Assembly: GCA_963833605.1 (NCBI GenBank)
Contig: CAWHYZ010000027.1
Span: 1 to 64,000 of the forward strand
Reading direction: 5' to 3'
DNA from: JAFAXD01 sp963833605
GTDB taxonomy: Bacteria; Pseudomonadota; Alphaproteobacteria; Rhizobiales; Xanthobacteraceae
DNA: 64,000 nt
Positions 1 to 9,295 of the stretch are shown here, one piece after another. The notes under the pieces were generated by a model, which worked only from the letters and a program-made list of their open reading frames with translations, ran no database searches and had not been told where the DNA came from. Position 1 is the first letter of the stretch; each line of letters opens with the position of its first letter. The translations under genes were made by a program, and so were the position numbers.

Positions 1-51
1 TTGCAGCACCGCTCCCGCTTCCTGGTCAGGCGACGTGCTCGAACGGGTTGC

Positions 52-1293
52 TCACCGCTGCGAGAACGGCTGGATCGGCCATTGCATCGGCGCCTCGCGA
101 AGGGCGGCCGGAAACGCAACCTTGGTCTGCCCGTCCTGCACCTGCTGGACCGCGGAGCCCATGAGGACCGGATCGCCGTCGCCCTCGGGGGTGAATTTGA
201 TGCGGCCATAGAGCGATTTGATGTCGATCCTGGCCAGGGCATCCCGCACCGCGTTGCCGTCGTCGACACGCCCCACCTGCTGCAAGGCCCAGCAGTAGGC
301 GACGATGCACGCAGCCGCTGTTCCCTGGTGATAGATCAGCGGGACCGTGTTGTTGGCCCGGTAATATTCTGCAAAGCGAGCGGTCGTGCCGAAGATCGGG
401 TCCTTGTAGGGGAACGTCGGCGACCAGGTCGAGATGCAGGTGATTCCGTTGGCGTACTTGCCCAAGGCGTCGCGGAAACTTGCCGTCTGCGGCCCGAGCG
501 ATGTGAACAACATCTTCAAATCGATCTTGGCCTGGGCAAGCTGGCGCGCGATGAGCAACGAGATCTGATCGGCCGTCACGCACATCAGCACATCGGGCGG
601 CTTGGCCCGGATCGCCGTCAGCATGGCTGAAACGTCCTGCACCTGTGGCGGCAGTTCGAACGTGTCGATCACATCGAACCCCATGCTCTTGAGCCTTGCA
701 ATGACGCCTTCGCCTTGCGGTTTGGAAAAGGGATCGTTGGAAAAAGCCACCGTGAATGTTTGCGGCTTCGGCGTCAGCGCCGCCATGGCGTCGACGGCCG
801 GAAACGCGGATCTCGAGGCGCGCGGATACATCCCGAAGATATAACGGTATCCCTGCGTGAAGATCGCATCGGCGCCGCCGCCGGCCTGCACCATCGGGCG
901 GCGCGCCCGATTGATGATCGCCGCCTGCGGCAGCACGATGCCGCTGGAATACGAGCCGAGAAAATATTGCGTGCCGTCATCGATCTGCTTTTGCAGCAGC
1001 GTCGTGGCGCGCTGCGGGTCGGAGGCATCGTCGACCAACTGAATGTCGAGCCGGTACTTCTTGCCGCCGATGTTCAACCCGCCATTCACCTCGTTGACGT
1101 ATTTCGCGACCGTCACGTAGCCGGCATTCACGCTCTGACCGACTTCCGCCCAGCGCCCGCTGAACGGAATGGTGCCGCCGAACGTGATGACCGGTTGGGA
1201 TTGTGCGCGCAGAAAGGTCGTGCGCCCTGCAACGGCTCCTGTAACACCGGCCAAGAGTCCCAAGGAATGGCGCCTGGAGATACCGCGAGCCAT
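52..1293 (-). CDS. ABC transporter substrate-binding protein, branched-chain amino acid (LivJ) type
   Basis: Periplasmic ligand-binding protein of the Peripla_BP_6 (type I, leucine/isoleucine/valine-like) family, 413 aa. The N-terminus carries SRRHSL followed by a hydrophobic stretch and a likely cleavage near residue 32, which suggests Tat-dependent export. The mature part starts with the typical ITFGG..PFSGRWAEVG strand, then the VDDASDPQRAT and LLQKQIDDG blocks of the first lobe. I chose the ATG at 1293 because the twin-arginine motif follows it directly and an AAGGTG-like site precedes it; upstream in-frame codons encode unconvincing residues. No permease or ATPase gene is in the window, so the ligand cannot be named; amino acids, amides or aromatic acids are all possible. 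It is divergent from the M20 amidohydrolase at 1461. Confidence 0.9.
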   Translation of the reverse strand: MARGISRRHSLGLLAGVTGAVAGRTTFLRAQSQPVITFGGTIPFSGRWAEVGQSVNAGYVTVAKYVNEVNGGLNIGGKKYRLDIQLVDDASDPQRATTLLQKQIDDGTQYFLGSYSSGIVLPQAAIINRARRPMVQAGGGADAIFTQGYRYIFGMYPRASRSAFPAVDAMAALTPKPQTFTVAFSNDPFSKPQGEGVIARLKSMGFDVIDTFELPPQVQDVSAMLTAIRAKPPDVLMCVTADQISLLIARQLAQAKIDLKMLFTSLGPQTASFRDALGKYANGITCISTWSPTFPYKDPIFGTTARFAEYYRANNTVPLIYHQGTAAACIVAYCWALQQVGRVDDGNAVRDALARIDIKSLYGRIKFTPEGDGDPVLMGSAVQQVQDGQTKVAFPAALREAPMQWPIQPFSQR

Positions 1294-1460
1294 CTGTGAT
1301 ATCCGTCTTTCACCTTGTTGATGTTCGAGCCTGAGGTGATCGCATTTGTGCGGCGTTGGCAAGTCTATTTTCAAAAGCCATGCGGCTGTACTGGGAATTG
1401 ACATTCGCCGAATGCGCGCTTTGTTGCTACCAAATGGCCGCCGACGCGGAGAGTAGTGCG

Positions 1461-2921
1461 ATGGATGTTGCCTTCACGGGAGTTGAGAAATCGTTCGCCA
1501 TCGATTTTGTCGAACGCAACAGCAGCGGCTTGATCCGGCTCAACGATGCAATCTTCTATTTTGGTGAACTCGGGATGCAGGAGAAGCGCAGCGCCGGCCT
1601 GATGACGGGGCTGTTGGAGCAGCACGGTTTTTCGGTGACCCGTGGCATCTCCGGGTTCGAGACCTCGTTTATGGCGACCTATGGCGAAGGTGCGCCCGTC
1701 ATCGCCATTCATACCGAGTACGACGCCAACCCATCCAACAGCCAGAAATCGGGTGTGACCGAGCGGGCGGAGATCGTGCCGGGCGCTCCCGGCCACTGCG
1801 AAGGGCACAACACCAACGCCGCGGTCATGATCACTGCGGCCCTGGCCGTGCGTTACGCGATGGAACGGTTCCACGTGCCGGGAACCTTGAAGATATTCGG
1901 CGCTTCGGCGGAAGAGCAACTGCTCAGTCGGCCCTATTTCGTTCGCGATGGGCTGTTCGACGACGTTGACGTCGCGTTCCACGACCACACCAGCGACGAG
2001 TTCAAGGGCGACTACGGGCTGATCCAAAGCGCCGCCGTCTCGGCCGAGTTCACGTTCCACGGCGAGGCCGCTCACGCCGCAATGTCGCCCTGGAAGGGGC
2101 GTGACGCCCTCGATGCGGTCGTGTTGATGGACATGGGGATCGCGCAATTTCGCGAGCATATGCGACCGACCATGACGGCGCACCGGGTGATCACCCAGGG
2201 CGGCGAGCAGCCCAACGTTATTCCGTCGCGTGCCGCCTCCTGGTGGTATTTTCGCGACCCGACGGCCGAAGGCGCGGGCGGCCTGTTCGAGCGGGCGAAG
2301 CGGATTGCCCAGGGGGCCGCCATGATGGCGGACTGCGAGGTTTCCATCGACGTGCGCGCAGCGGTCTGGCCCGTGCGCCTGAACCAGACCATCGCCGAAG
2401 TGATCCAGCGTAACGTCGAAGCGATCGGCATGCCGCGTTGGACCGAACAGGAGCACGCTTTCGCGCGCGCCCTGCAAGCAAAAATCGGCGCGCCTGAAAT
2501 TGGATTGCGGCCGGCAACAACTCCGTTGACCGGGCCGACGCCGCAGATCGCTGCCTCCAACGACTGCGGCGACGTGTCATGGAAAGTTCCGATGGGGCGA
2601 CTCTGGTTCCCTGGCAACGTGCCTTACTTGCCGTTCCACCACTGGAGCGCCGGCGCCGCGCTGGCGACCTCGATCGCCCACAAGGGAGGCATTGCGGGCG
2701 CCAAGGCGTTTGCGGGGTCGATCATCGACTATTTCAAGAATCTCGATCTGGTCACGCAAACGCAGGTCAGTTTCAAGCGCGAAATTGGCGATGTCGCCTA
2801 CAGGCCGCTGCTGCCGGAAGACCAGCGCCCGCCGGCAAACCTCAATCATGATCTCATGGAAAAATATCGACCCAGGATGGAGGCACACTACCCGACAGAA
2901 GCCGTGGCATTCCAACTCTAG
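1461..2921 (+). CDS. M20-family amidohydrolase / metallopeptidase (AbgB-like)
   Basis: Cytoplasmic zinc-dependent amidohydrolase of the M20D type, 486 aa from the ATG at 1461, which has a GGAGAG site about 9 bases upstream. Visible metal and catalytic motifs are HTEYD (about residues 84-88), GHCEGHN (111-117), SAEEQ (149-153) and HDH (174-176); the dimerisation lid begins near FHGEAAHAAMSPW. The length and HTEYDAxP motif resemble aminobenzoyl-glutamate or aminoacyl-amide hydrolases, so it probably cleaves an amide or N-acyl bond. Lying next to two binding proteins, it may process an imported amide or peptide-like compound; that link is inferred. Longer in-frame starts (from 1356) overlap the divergent promoter region and look non-native. 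Confidence 0.88.
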   Translation: MDVAFTGVEKSFAIDFVERNSSGLIRLNDAIFYFGELGMQEKRSAGLMTGLLEQHGFSVTRGISGFETSFMATYGEGAPVIAIHTEYDANPSNSQKSGVTERAEIVPGAPGHCEGHNTNAAVMITAALAVRYAMERFHVPGTLKIFGASAEEQLLSRPYFVRDGLFDDVDVAFHDHTSDEFKGDYGLIQSAAVSAEFTFHGEAAHAAMSPWKGRDALDAVVLMDMGIAQFREHMRPTMTAHRVITQGGEQPNVIPSRAASWWYFRDPTAEGAGGLFERAKRIAQGAAMMADCEVSIDVRAAVWPVRLNQTIAEVIQRNVEAIGMPRWTEQEHAFARALQAKIGAPEIGLRPATTPLTGPTPQIAASNDCGDVSWKVPMGRLWFPGNVPYLPFHHWSAGAALATSIAHKGGIAGAKAFAGSIIDYFKNLDLVTQTQVSFKREIGDVAYRPLLPEDQRPPANLNHDLMEKYRPRMEAHYPTEAVAFQL

Positions 2922-3047
2922 AGGCCTTGCGGCGATAACGAGAAAAAGCCGAGTTGCGGGTGACCCGGCGTTGAGAATCTGGATGATCTAGAGGTTGAGA
3001 CTCACCACCCGTCACTGGTCAAGATCCATGCGCTCAATGACGGGGAT

Positions 3048-3066
3048 GCCGCGACAATGTCGCGGC
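3048..3066 (-). terminator. Palindrome after the frameshifted binding protein
   Basis: A perfect inverted repeat GCCGCGACA-A-TGTCGCGGC lies one base beyond the TAG stop (3068) of the minus-strand binding-protein gene and between two convergent genes. It could end transcription from either side, but no clear U-tract follows, so it may be a non-canonical terminator or an mRNA 3' stabiliser. Confidence 0.45.
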
Positions 3067-3067
3067 A

Positions 3068-4260
3068 CTATTTTGGAGGCGCCCAGTCCAGTCCGACATC
3101 ATGAAATTCACGCACGATGCTCGGCACAACCTTGCCGTCCTTGTCTTCCCAACGTGTGATGTAAAGGTTGATGATTGGATTGTTGTTCTCGTCGTAGCGA
3201 AACTTTCCGGCCGGCCCATCGATCACCACTTTATGCATTGCTTGGGCGAGGGCAGTCCTGTCCGTAACATTGCCATCCAGCGCCTGCAGCCCGGCAACGA
3301 GAACGCGACCCGCCATGTAGCCGTCATAGGACAGCGTGCTTGGCATGGCCTTGTAACGGTCCTGATAGGCCTTGACGAAGGCAAGGTTTGCCGGCGTCTG
3401 CAGTGTCCACATGTAGACTTCAGCCGATTCATCCCCACGATGCTCTTGCCGAGCGCATCGGGAACGCCTCCGGCCGATATTGCGGACGTGGTGATCACCA
3501 GTGGATAACCGACGTTGGAATCCTGATACTGGCGCACGAAACGCAGCGTGTCTCCGCCGAAGAAATAACCGAACACAAAGTCTGCGCCGCTGCCGGCGAC
3601 CCGGGATAGGAACGGGCTGTAATCGGTTTCACCGGCACGCGGGAATATCTCCTGCAATACCGTGCCGCCAAGCTGCTTGAAGCCGGCGCCCAGGGTGGTC
3701 ACTGCGTCGTGTCCGGCGGAGTAGTCGGAACCCATAAGGATTCCTTTCCGGTAGCCGCGCGAGTACAGATAATAGGCGAGGGGGCGCTCGACCTGGCCGG
3801 AAGCGAAGCTGGAGCGGAACGTGAATGGTGATTTCTTGCTGCCGGTCAGCTCGATCGCAATTCCGCTGGTTACGAAAGGTATTTCGCGACGTGATGTGTA
3901 GGGATTGAGGGCGATCGACACCGCGCTCGACAAGTTGCCCAAAATAGCGCTGACGTTCTCGTTCTCGACCAGGCGCCGTGCCTCGCTGAGCGCAACGTTG
4001 GGGTTGTTCTGATCGTCGGAGCGCAGCAGCTCGACCTTGTGGCCACCGATCGCGAATCCGGTTTCGGCGACGGCAAGCTCAATTCCCTGGAATTTCTCCT
4101 GGCCGGTTGCCGCAGCCGGTCCGGTGAACGGCAGCATGACGCCGACCTTGATCGGCGCCTTGTCCTGGGCTTCGGCGGGTGCTGCCAGGATCTGCAGTGC
4201 CGCGATAGCTCCGACGGTTGCTGCGCGAACCGGCCCAAATTTGATCGACCGACGAGGCAT
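3068..4260 (-). pseudogene. ABC transporter substrate-binding protein, LivJ type, broken by a single-base frameshift
   Basis: A second type I periplasmic binding protein, about 397 aa if repaired. Residues 1-32 form a Sec-type signal peptide ending in APAEA-Q. The first lobe (IKVGVMLPFTGPAAATG) and SDDQNNPN block are intact to GMNR near base 3430. There the frame is lost, and it resumes as EVYMWTLQTPANLAF to the TAG at 3068. One base is missing around 3424-3426 (the reading needs CGG-GCT-GAA where the sequence gives CGGCTGAA). The ATG at 4260 has AGGAG about 7 bases upstream; the preceding TTG is a poorer start. It lies 43 bases after the oxygenase gene on the same strand, so the two are probably co-transcribed. 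Whether the frameshift is real or a sequencing error cannot be told here. Confidence 0.82.
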
Positions 4261-4303
4261 CAATAACTCCTGTTGCCGTTCAAGTTTGAGCCCGGCTTCA
4301 CGT

Positions 4304-5305
4304 TCATCCCGCCGGCGCGCCTTCGGATCGCTTGCGGTAAGCGTAGACGCTGTCGAAGCGCTGCTTGAGATAGTCGCCCCAGGTGATCGGCGGATATTTT
4401 GCGGGCTCGCCCGGGCGTCGGCAGCTGTCGATGCACGACACCAGCGTGTGGTAGGTCGGATCGAAGAAGAACGGAATTGAATAACGATCGCGCCCTGACG
4501 TATTGATCACGCGATGAGGCGTGGATACCCACTTGTCGTTCGTCCATCGCATCAGCATGTCGGCGATGTTGACAACGAAGGTTCCCGGGATCGACGGAGC
4601 GTCGATCCAACCACCGCCGCGGCGCTTGACCTGGAGTCCGCCCACCTCATCCTGCGCCAGGATCGTCACGCACCCATAGTCGGTATGCGGGGCGGCACCG
4701 AATTCATTGTCCGCACGCTGACCCACTTGCGGAGGGTAGTGCAGCAGGCGGATGAAGCGCATCGGCTTGCGGTAGTGCTCGTCGAAGAAGTGCTCGGGAA
4801 GCTCGAGTGCGACAGCGAAGGCCCGCAACACGACCAATCCGAGATCGGTCAACTGCTCGATGTAGGCGTCCAGAACCGGCCGAATTTCCGGCATGGCGGT
4901 TGGCCACTGATTCGGCCCGTGCATGGGGACATCCGCGAGGACGTCGGGATCGTCCGGCGGTAGATAGCCCCCGACAAGAAAGGATTCACTGAGATTGGGC
5001 TTAAGTCCCTCGGCGGCGACGGCGTTGTTGAAAGGTAGGTATCCCCGATGCCACTTGTTGATCTTGATGGCGAGCTTGTCAGCTTCGGAAAGGGTGAAGA
5101 AACGCTTTGAGGCGGCGAAGGCAGCATTGATCGCCTCCAGTGGCACGCCGTGGTTCTTGATGTAGAGGAAACCGTTATCCTCGGCGGCGGAGCGGATGTC
5201 CTTGGCGACTTGATCCTTGCCGGCGCGGGTGCCGGCCCTGAACGGCGCCAAGTCGACCACCGGAATTTGCTCCGCGGCGGGGACTGCCTCTGCGCTCGAC
5301 GCCAT
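4304..5305 (-). CDS. 2-oxoglutarate/Fe(II)-dependent oxygenase (isopenicillin N synthase-like)
   Basis: Soluble non-haem iron dioxygenase, 333 aa, the usual length for the IPNS-like family. The N-terminal DIOX_N part (IPVVDLAPF, then NGFLYIKNHGVP) is followed by the double-stranded beta-helix core. The iron ligands are visible as H207-x-D209 (PHTDYG) and H264 (TPHRVI), and the 2-oxoglutarate-binding R274-Y-S276 sits in DRYSIPFFFDP. The start ATG at 5305 is preceded by GAGGAGGAA. Substrate is unknown; bacterial relatives hydroxylate or oxidise amino acids, purines/pyrimidines or small acids. It is first in a likely operon with the downstream binding protein and is divergent from the cupin gene. 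Confidence 0.9.
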   Translation of the reverse strand: MASSAEAVPAAEQIPVVDLAPFRAGTRAGKDQVAKDIRSAAEDNGFLYIKNHGVPLEAINAAFAASKRFFTLSEADKLAIKINKWHRGYLPFNNAVAAEGLKPNLSESFLVGGYLPPDDPDVLADVPMHGPNQWPTAMPEIRPVLDAYIEQLTDLGLVVLRAFAVALELPEHFFDEHYRKPMRFIRLLHYPPQVGQRADNEFGAAPHTDYGCVTILAQDEVGGLQVKRRGGGWIDAPSIPGTFVVNIADMLMRWTNDKWVSTPHRVINTSGRDRYSIPFFFDPTYHTLVSCIDSCRRPGEPAKYPPITWGDYLKQRFDSVYAYRKRSEGAPAG

Positions 5306-5696
5306 TGCTGTTCCTCCTCACGCCTGAAGCTGAAACCGGCGTGCTCTTCAGTCCGCGCCGTTCCAGTGGGAATGCTCGATATTCGAGGGTCCGTCGGGCC
5401 AATTGTCAAGTAGCGATACGATGTAATCGTGTTTGAAAATGGGGCTGCGTCATTTGACGTGTCGCCGGCTCGACTGAAAGGCCTCGCAGCGCACGTTCGC
5501 AACGCCGCGACGGGGTCGTTCCGAATGGGACCACCAATAGCCGTCCGCGCCGCGCGTCCAGCTTCTAGGCAATCCGGAGCGGTGACATCGTTCACGCCAG
5601 TTCAACAGTCATCTGTCCGTCTGGTCGGGTTTACGCTAGCTTTTCTTGCATGGCCGCGCACAGTCTTGGATTGCGGCGGAGAGGAGGAGCGAAACC
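5306..5696. other. Divergent intergenic region between oxygenase and cupin genes
   Basis: About 390 bases without a convincing gene. It must hold the promoters of the minus-strand oxygenase operon and the plus-strand cupin gene. I see strong Shine-Dalgarno sites at both ends (GAGGAGGAA on the minus strand, GAGGAGGAG on the plus strand) but no clear operator or terminator. Confidence 0.5.
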
Positions 5697-6173
5697 ATGT
5701 CAACCAGGGGCAAGCATTCGCCGCCGGGCGCGGGCAATGTCTACGCCAAGGCCAATGAGGTGATCGTCAAGGTCACGGGCGGCGACACCAACCAGACGTT
5801 CGAGGTGGTGGAAGAGAATTGCAAGCCCGGCTTCCAGTCGCGCGCGCATTATCACGTCAAGGCCTATGAGACATTTTACGTCTTCGACGGCAGCGCTGAT
5901 TTTCAGGTCGGCGATGAATTGTTTCACGCCAGTAAGGGCTCCTGCGTGCATATTCCGCCCGGCGTGCCGCATCAGGTGACGTTCAGCGAGGGCGTGCGCA
6001 TGCTGATGATCTATAGCCCCGCCGGCACCGAGGGCATGTTCGCTGACATGCACGCGCTCACACAGGACCAACTCATGAACGCCGAGCTCACCAGTCAGCT
6101 TGCGCTCAAACATGACACCGTCATGATCGAGCAGAGCGAGGGCGGCCGCGGCAAGGGGACGATTCTTGGGTAA
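5697..6173 (+). CDS. Cupin-domain protein
   Basis: Small single-domain cupin of 158 aa. Motif 1 contains H51-x-H53 and E58 (HYHVKAYETFYVFDG), and motif 2 ends in PPGVPH with H92, which together give the usual 3-His/1-Glu metal site. The ATG at 5697 is chosen because of the strong GAGGAGGAG ribosome-binding site just upstream. Function is open: such proteins can be isomerases, dioxygenases or sugar/acid-binding regulators. It is the last ordinary gene before the lower-G+C accessory patch. Confidence 0.82.
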   Translation: MSTRGKHSPPGAGNVYAKANEVIVKVTGGDTNQTFEVVEENCKPGFQSRAHYHVKAYETFYVFDGSADFQVGDELFHASKGSCVHIPPGVPHQVTFSEGVRMLMIYSPAGTEGMFADMHALTQDQLMNAELTSQLALKHDTVMIEQSEGGRGKGTILG

Positions 6174-6245
6174 ATCGTGCCGCACGCAACGCCCTCGCCG
6201 TCGAGCGTCACGCTGGCTACGGGCAGAGCGTGGAGCGCATTCACG

Positions 6246-6995
6246 ATGCGCGGCACGCGGTCGGTCCAGTCGATTCCAGCCCTAAGTGTTTACGAGAAAC
6301 TCCGCGAGCGATCGGCGGCAATCGCCCGCAATGACCACCTGGCGCCAGCTGGAAAGCGTGCCGAGTTGATGAAGGCCGCCACCGAGTTTGCCCCAACAAT
6401 CGGAAGGGCCCGCCGGCAGCGCGCCGCTGCTACCAAGACGCGGCTGGACCGGCAGGACGCCCTCTTGGGCGGTGCTGTGCGCCCTCGCGACAAGGACGGC
6501 ATAGCGGGCACGCAATGGGACATAATTATCTGGACACACCTCAAATCCTTGAGCCAAAGCGAGTTGATAGCATTGGCGAGCACGAATCCCGACATCCTGC
6601 GGGTTGCGTTGACCGCGCCCTTGGCTTTGCCGAATTTGTCCGCGCCCGCTCGTGAGCAATTGTTGACCGCGCACCTACAAGCAACGTGCGCGAAACAACT
6701 TGCCGCGTTCGAAGACGAGGACGAGGCGCTTGCCTTGGCCAAGGCCTCGCTCGATGCGGCGACCGGCGCGCTTCACGAGGCCACCGGCATGCAACATGGC
6801 GCGGCTTTTGATCAATGGATGAGTAAGGCGGCCCCACCCACAGCAAAAGACCTGGAAGAGGAACGCCAACAGTCTGCGGGTTTCGAAGTCGAGCGCCTTG
6901 GTCGCGAGGCCAACATGTTGCCGATCTCGGAACGTCTACAGCTTCGCGATCAAATACTCGACACGGCCTCGAACGAGTTGAGGGGCCGCAGTTAA
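6246..6995 (+). CDS. Hypothetical protein with helical, charged C-terminal half
   Basis: I do not recognise this protein. From the ATG at 6246 it is 249 aa; a GTG at 6177 would add 23 unconvincing residues. It is rich in Ala, Glu and Arg, mainly helical, with no signal peptide or membrane segment. The C-terminal region (from TAKDLEEERQQSAGFEVERL) looks like an amphipathic or coiled-coil helix. It begins the accessory patch and has no obvious partner; phage or plasmid origin is possible but not shown. The start is uncertain. Confidence 0.55.
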   Translation: MRGTRSVQSIPALSVYEKLRERSAAIARNDHLAPAGKRAELMKAATEFAPTIGRARRQRAAATKTRLDRQDALLGGAVRPRDKDGIAGTQWDIIIWTHLKSLSQSELIALASTNPDILRVALTAPLALPNLSAPAREQLLTAHLQATCAKQLAAFEDEDEALALAKASLDAATGALHEATGMQHGAAFDQWMSKAAPPTAKDLEEERQQSAGFEVERLGREANMLPISERLQLRDQILDTASNELRGRS

Positions 6996-7088
6996 AACGT
7001 GTCCGGCGTAGCCCCCCTGACGCCGCGACGTGCAGAGCGGCGCGCTGTCTCGGATCGGTGCGCCGCTCAACCAACTACAAAAAGAAAA

Positions 7089-7718
7089 TCATTCAATCGC
7101 CCCCCGTATTGTTTCCTCCGTTCCGTTCGGTTTTCTTATAGTTGCTGATTGAGTGAGGTCCCAAAATATTGTAAGCATTTCGACAACAGAGCCATTTGGT
7201 GCGGTTACTTCAACACGATATTGATTGGCGGGCTCAACAAATATCCCCGTAGCCGCTTGCGAATGGGGCGGCATTGACTTCAGCGGCCTCCAACCAATCG
7301 AGGCGTATTTCGGATCGTTTGGATTTGTTGCGAAGGGTGGGCTAACGGTCGTAATTGGGTTTTGTAGTATGAAATCGGTATCGTTCCTAGCCCACAACAT
7401 CAATTTCGTTTTGCTGCCAGGTTGTTGCAAAACTTGCGCCCACAGATAGCCATAGCTATCGCCGCCAGTAAGCTCAAATACTAGTCGCTTTCTTTGCTCC
7501 TCCAACGAGCGGGATGCCTCTATTTGCGAGTGTCTTTGTTGCTGATGGATGACGTAGGTAGCGAGTATCGCGAGCGTTAAAATTCCGACGCACCACACGA
7601 CCTTTCCAGTAGTGCTGTGCGGCGCGACGATCGTCACGATTATTCCTGCGACCGCGAGCAAAACCGGAAGCCAGAGGGCCAAAAAATCCCATCCAAAAAA
7701 ATCTCTAATGAAGTCCAT
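7089..7718 (-). CDS. Hypothetical membrane protein with two N-terminal transmembrane helices
   Basis: A 209-aa protein without a recognised domain. It starts at the ATG at 7718, which has AGGGGGT about 7 bases upstream; an upstream TTG-started extension looks spurious. Two hydrophobic helices (about residues 11-31 and 41-58) are followed by a short charged Q/R/E-rich linker and a soluble C-terminal domain of about 130 residues with a beta-rich look (YRVEVTAPNGSVVEML). The topology suggests an inner-membrane anchor with one soluble sensor or effector domain. Base composition is visibly poorer in G+C than the flanking core genes, which fits recent transfer. It is convergent with the preceding hypothetical gene. 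Confidence 0.6.
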   Translation of the reverse strand: MDFIRDFFGWDFLALWLPVLLAVAGIIVTIVAPHSTTGKVVWCVGILTLAILATYVIHQQQRHSQIEASRSLEEQRKRLVFELTGGDSYGYLWAQVLQQPGSKTKLMLWARNDTDFILQNPITTVSPPFATNPNDPKYASIGWRPLKSMPPHSQAATGIFVEPANQYRVEVTAPNGSVVEMLTIFWDLTQSATIRKPNGTEETIRGAIE

Positions 7719-7828
7719 CCTGGTTACCCCCTTTTCGGATACTATCCCACAAAAAGGGGGCTTGCCTTTTGCCAAAATCGCCGGAGTTTGTGTACCGTTT
7801 CCTACCGCCAAACGGAGGGGCCTTGTCC

Positions 7829-8082
7829 ATGGCCATCGCAGCCCTTGGCCTGCCCGGCGCGCACTTTGACGGCCTGGCGGCGCTCCGCGACTTCCGACAC
7901 CTCGCCGCGGCTACGAGGCCGCCCTACGCGCGTTCGACGTGACGCGCCGCATTGACCCGAGGGCGCGCGTATCGAGCTGTACGAGGGCCTGGACGGCTTA
8001 GGCTACGCCCAGGGACGAAATCGAATGGCACCTTGACACCCCAGGGCGGCGCTTACCGCAGGGCTACGTCGCGGAGGGTTAG
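7829..8082 (+). pseudogene. Eroded small ORF with several frameshifts
   Basis: An ATG at 7829 with a good upstream GGAGG opens a reading frame (MAIAALGLPGAHFDGLAALR) that stops after 37 codons. Protein-like sequence continues in the other frames: GYEAALRAFDVTRRIDP, then ARIELYEGLDGLGYAQGR, then DEIEWHLDTPG to a TAG at 8080-8082. Read through about three indels this would give a protein of roughly 84 aa. I do not recognise the family. The pattern of a ribosome-binding site followed by protein-like segments in alternating frames suggests a decayed gene in the accessory patch, but chance resemblance in high-G+C DNA cannot be excluded. Confidence 0.35.
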
Positions 8083-8093
8083 GTTCGCTTACC

Positions 8094-8643
8094 ATGGACA
8101 AGAAAGCTGTTGATGCCGCACGTACAGAATTTAGCCGTGCATCTCAGAGTATCAAGAATTTGGCTGCATCAAACAGTGTCCCGGAGATCGAGAATCACTG
8201 GGCGGCGTTCTTGGTGGCGTCCGGCCGAGTGTTTACAAAGCTAGAGCAAGGCGCCAAGGCATCATCGAAAAGCCGTGGATGGTGGAGCACGAAGCTACAC
8301 TCAGAGGCGGACAGACCCGCTTCTATGCTATTTGTGGCATGCGAGGAATGCCGACGAGCACACTCTCCAATCTGTCGCGCAATTCAATCCAGGGTCGATC
8401 AAGGAAGTTTCACCGACACCGGAAGAGTTACAGCAATTTCACGACAACATGGCCAAGCAGCCACTTCCTTATGCTCCTCTAGCTTTATTAGAAATAGTTT
8501 ACCCGCACGTCGCGCTCCTTGATGTTGTGGACCATGGGCAGCGCTATCCCGCACCTAAGTCAATGTCTCCTGGCGATGCTGGATTGCAGGCGCTTGCCGA
8601 GTTTGAGAAGATCCTAACGGAAGCACAAGAATTGATCACGTGA
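8094..8643 (+). pseudogene. HEPN-like hypothetical protein, frameshifted near codon 73
   Basis: Joined across a one-base shift at about 8311-8314 this encodes about 182 aa. The first frame gives MDKKAVDAARTEFSRASQSI through GWWSTKLHSEAD; the second continues DPLLCYLWHARNADEHTLQ to a TGA at 8641. The junction contains RNADEH (about residues 84-89), an R-x4-H arrangement like the catalytic motif of HEPN ribonucleases, inside an all-helical domain of suitable size. HEPN proteins commonly act as toxins or antiviral RNases; assigning that here is an inference from one motif. It precedes an HNH nuclease gene on the same strand. The shift may be an error or inactivation. Confidence 0.6.
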
Positions 8644-8721
8644 GGCGGCACGCTTCACGGCCACTGCTTGCCGGTCAGGCTCGCTTGCGGCGGTTGCTCT
8701 TTCCAGTTAGGCCGCACGTCG

Positions 8722-9240
8722 ATGCACTTTGCCTTGCACCGGCTGCAAACCATCCGCGGCCTCACGTATCAACTCAATGCCTTGCCCGACGAAGCAAAGT
8801 TGCGCCTTGATTTGCAAACCATTGTGCGCGCCTATCGCGCCTTGTTTTATCGTGGCGGAAATGATGCAGATGTCGAAAACCAAACCAACGTAGAAGATGA
8901 ATTTGGGGTCCCGGCTGCAACCGTCACGGAAACCCGCAAGTATGCCTTTCATCGCAAGATCGAACGAAACCGTACTGCGGCGCGACAGGCCAAGAAATTC
9001 CATGGCACACGCTGCCAAGCGTGTGACTTAGACTTCGAGGAGCGTTACGGCGATTTGGGCAAAGGGTTTATTGAGGCCCACCACCTCCGGCCGATAGCGA
9101 CGCTCGAAGAGGGCGTACCTGTGAAGTACGATGTCGCGGCGGACTTTGCCGTACTTTGTTCCAATTGCCACCGAATGATCCATCGGTTTTCGAATCCAAG
9201 TGACGTTGTATCGTTCCGTGCGCTGATGAAGCCAAGTTAG
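8722..9240 (+). CDS. HNH endonuclease domain protein
   Basis: A 172-aa protein with a C-terminal HNH (beta-beta-alpha-metal) nuclease. Zinc-knuckle cysteines C98-x2-C101 (CQACDLDF) and C146-x2-C149-H150 (CSNCHRMIH) flank the catalytic EAHHL with H120-H121. The spacing resembles the McrA-like HNH modules found in restriction systems. The N-terminal half (about 80 residues) is helical and unrecognised; full-length relatives often carry a larger DNA-recognition part, so it may be N-terminally truncated. I use the ATG at 8722; an in-frame TTG at 8668 is possible, and the frame closes at the TGA ending the HEPN-like gene. No methyltransferase is adjacent. Likely DNA cleavage in defence or mobile-element biology. 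Confidence 0.75.
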   Translation: MHFALHRLQTIRGLTYQLNALPDEAKLRLDLQTIVRAYRALFYRGGNDADVENQTNVEDEFGVPAATVTETRKYAFHRKIERNRTAARQAKKFHGTRCQACDLDFEERYGDLGKGFIEAHHLRPIATLEEGVPVKYDVAADFAVLCSNCHRMIHRFSNPSDVVSFRALMKPS

Positions 9241-9267
9241 GCTAATTCTACCCAAGATGGCCCGCCA

Positions 9268-9284
9268 ATCCTGCATTGCAGGAT
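9268..9284. repeat. 17-base perfect palindrome downstream of the HNH gene
   Basis: ATCCTGCA-T-TGCAGGAT, starting 28 bases after the HNH stop codon. It could be a hairpin at the 3' end of the HNH transcript or an operator. No U-tract follows, so a simple terminator is unlikely. Confidence 0.5.
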
Positions 9285-9295
9285 GGGGCACTATC

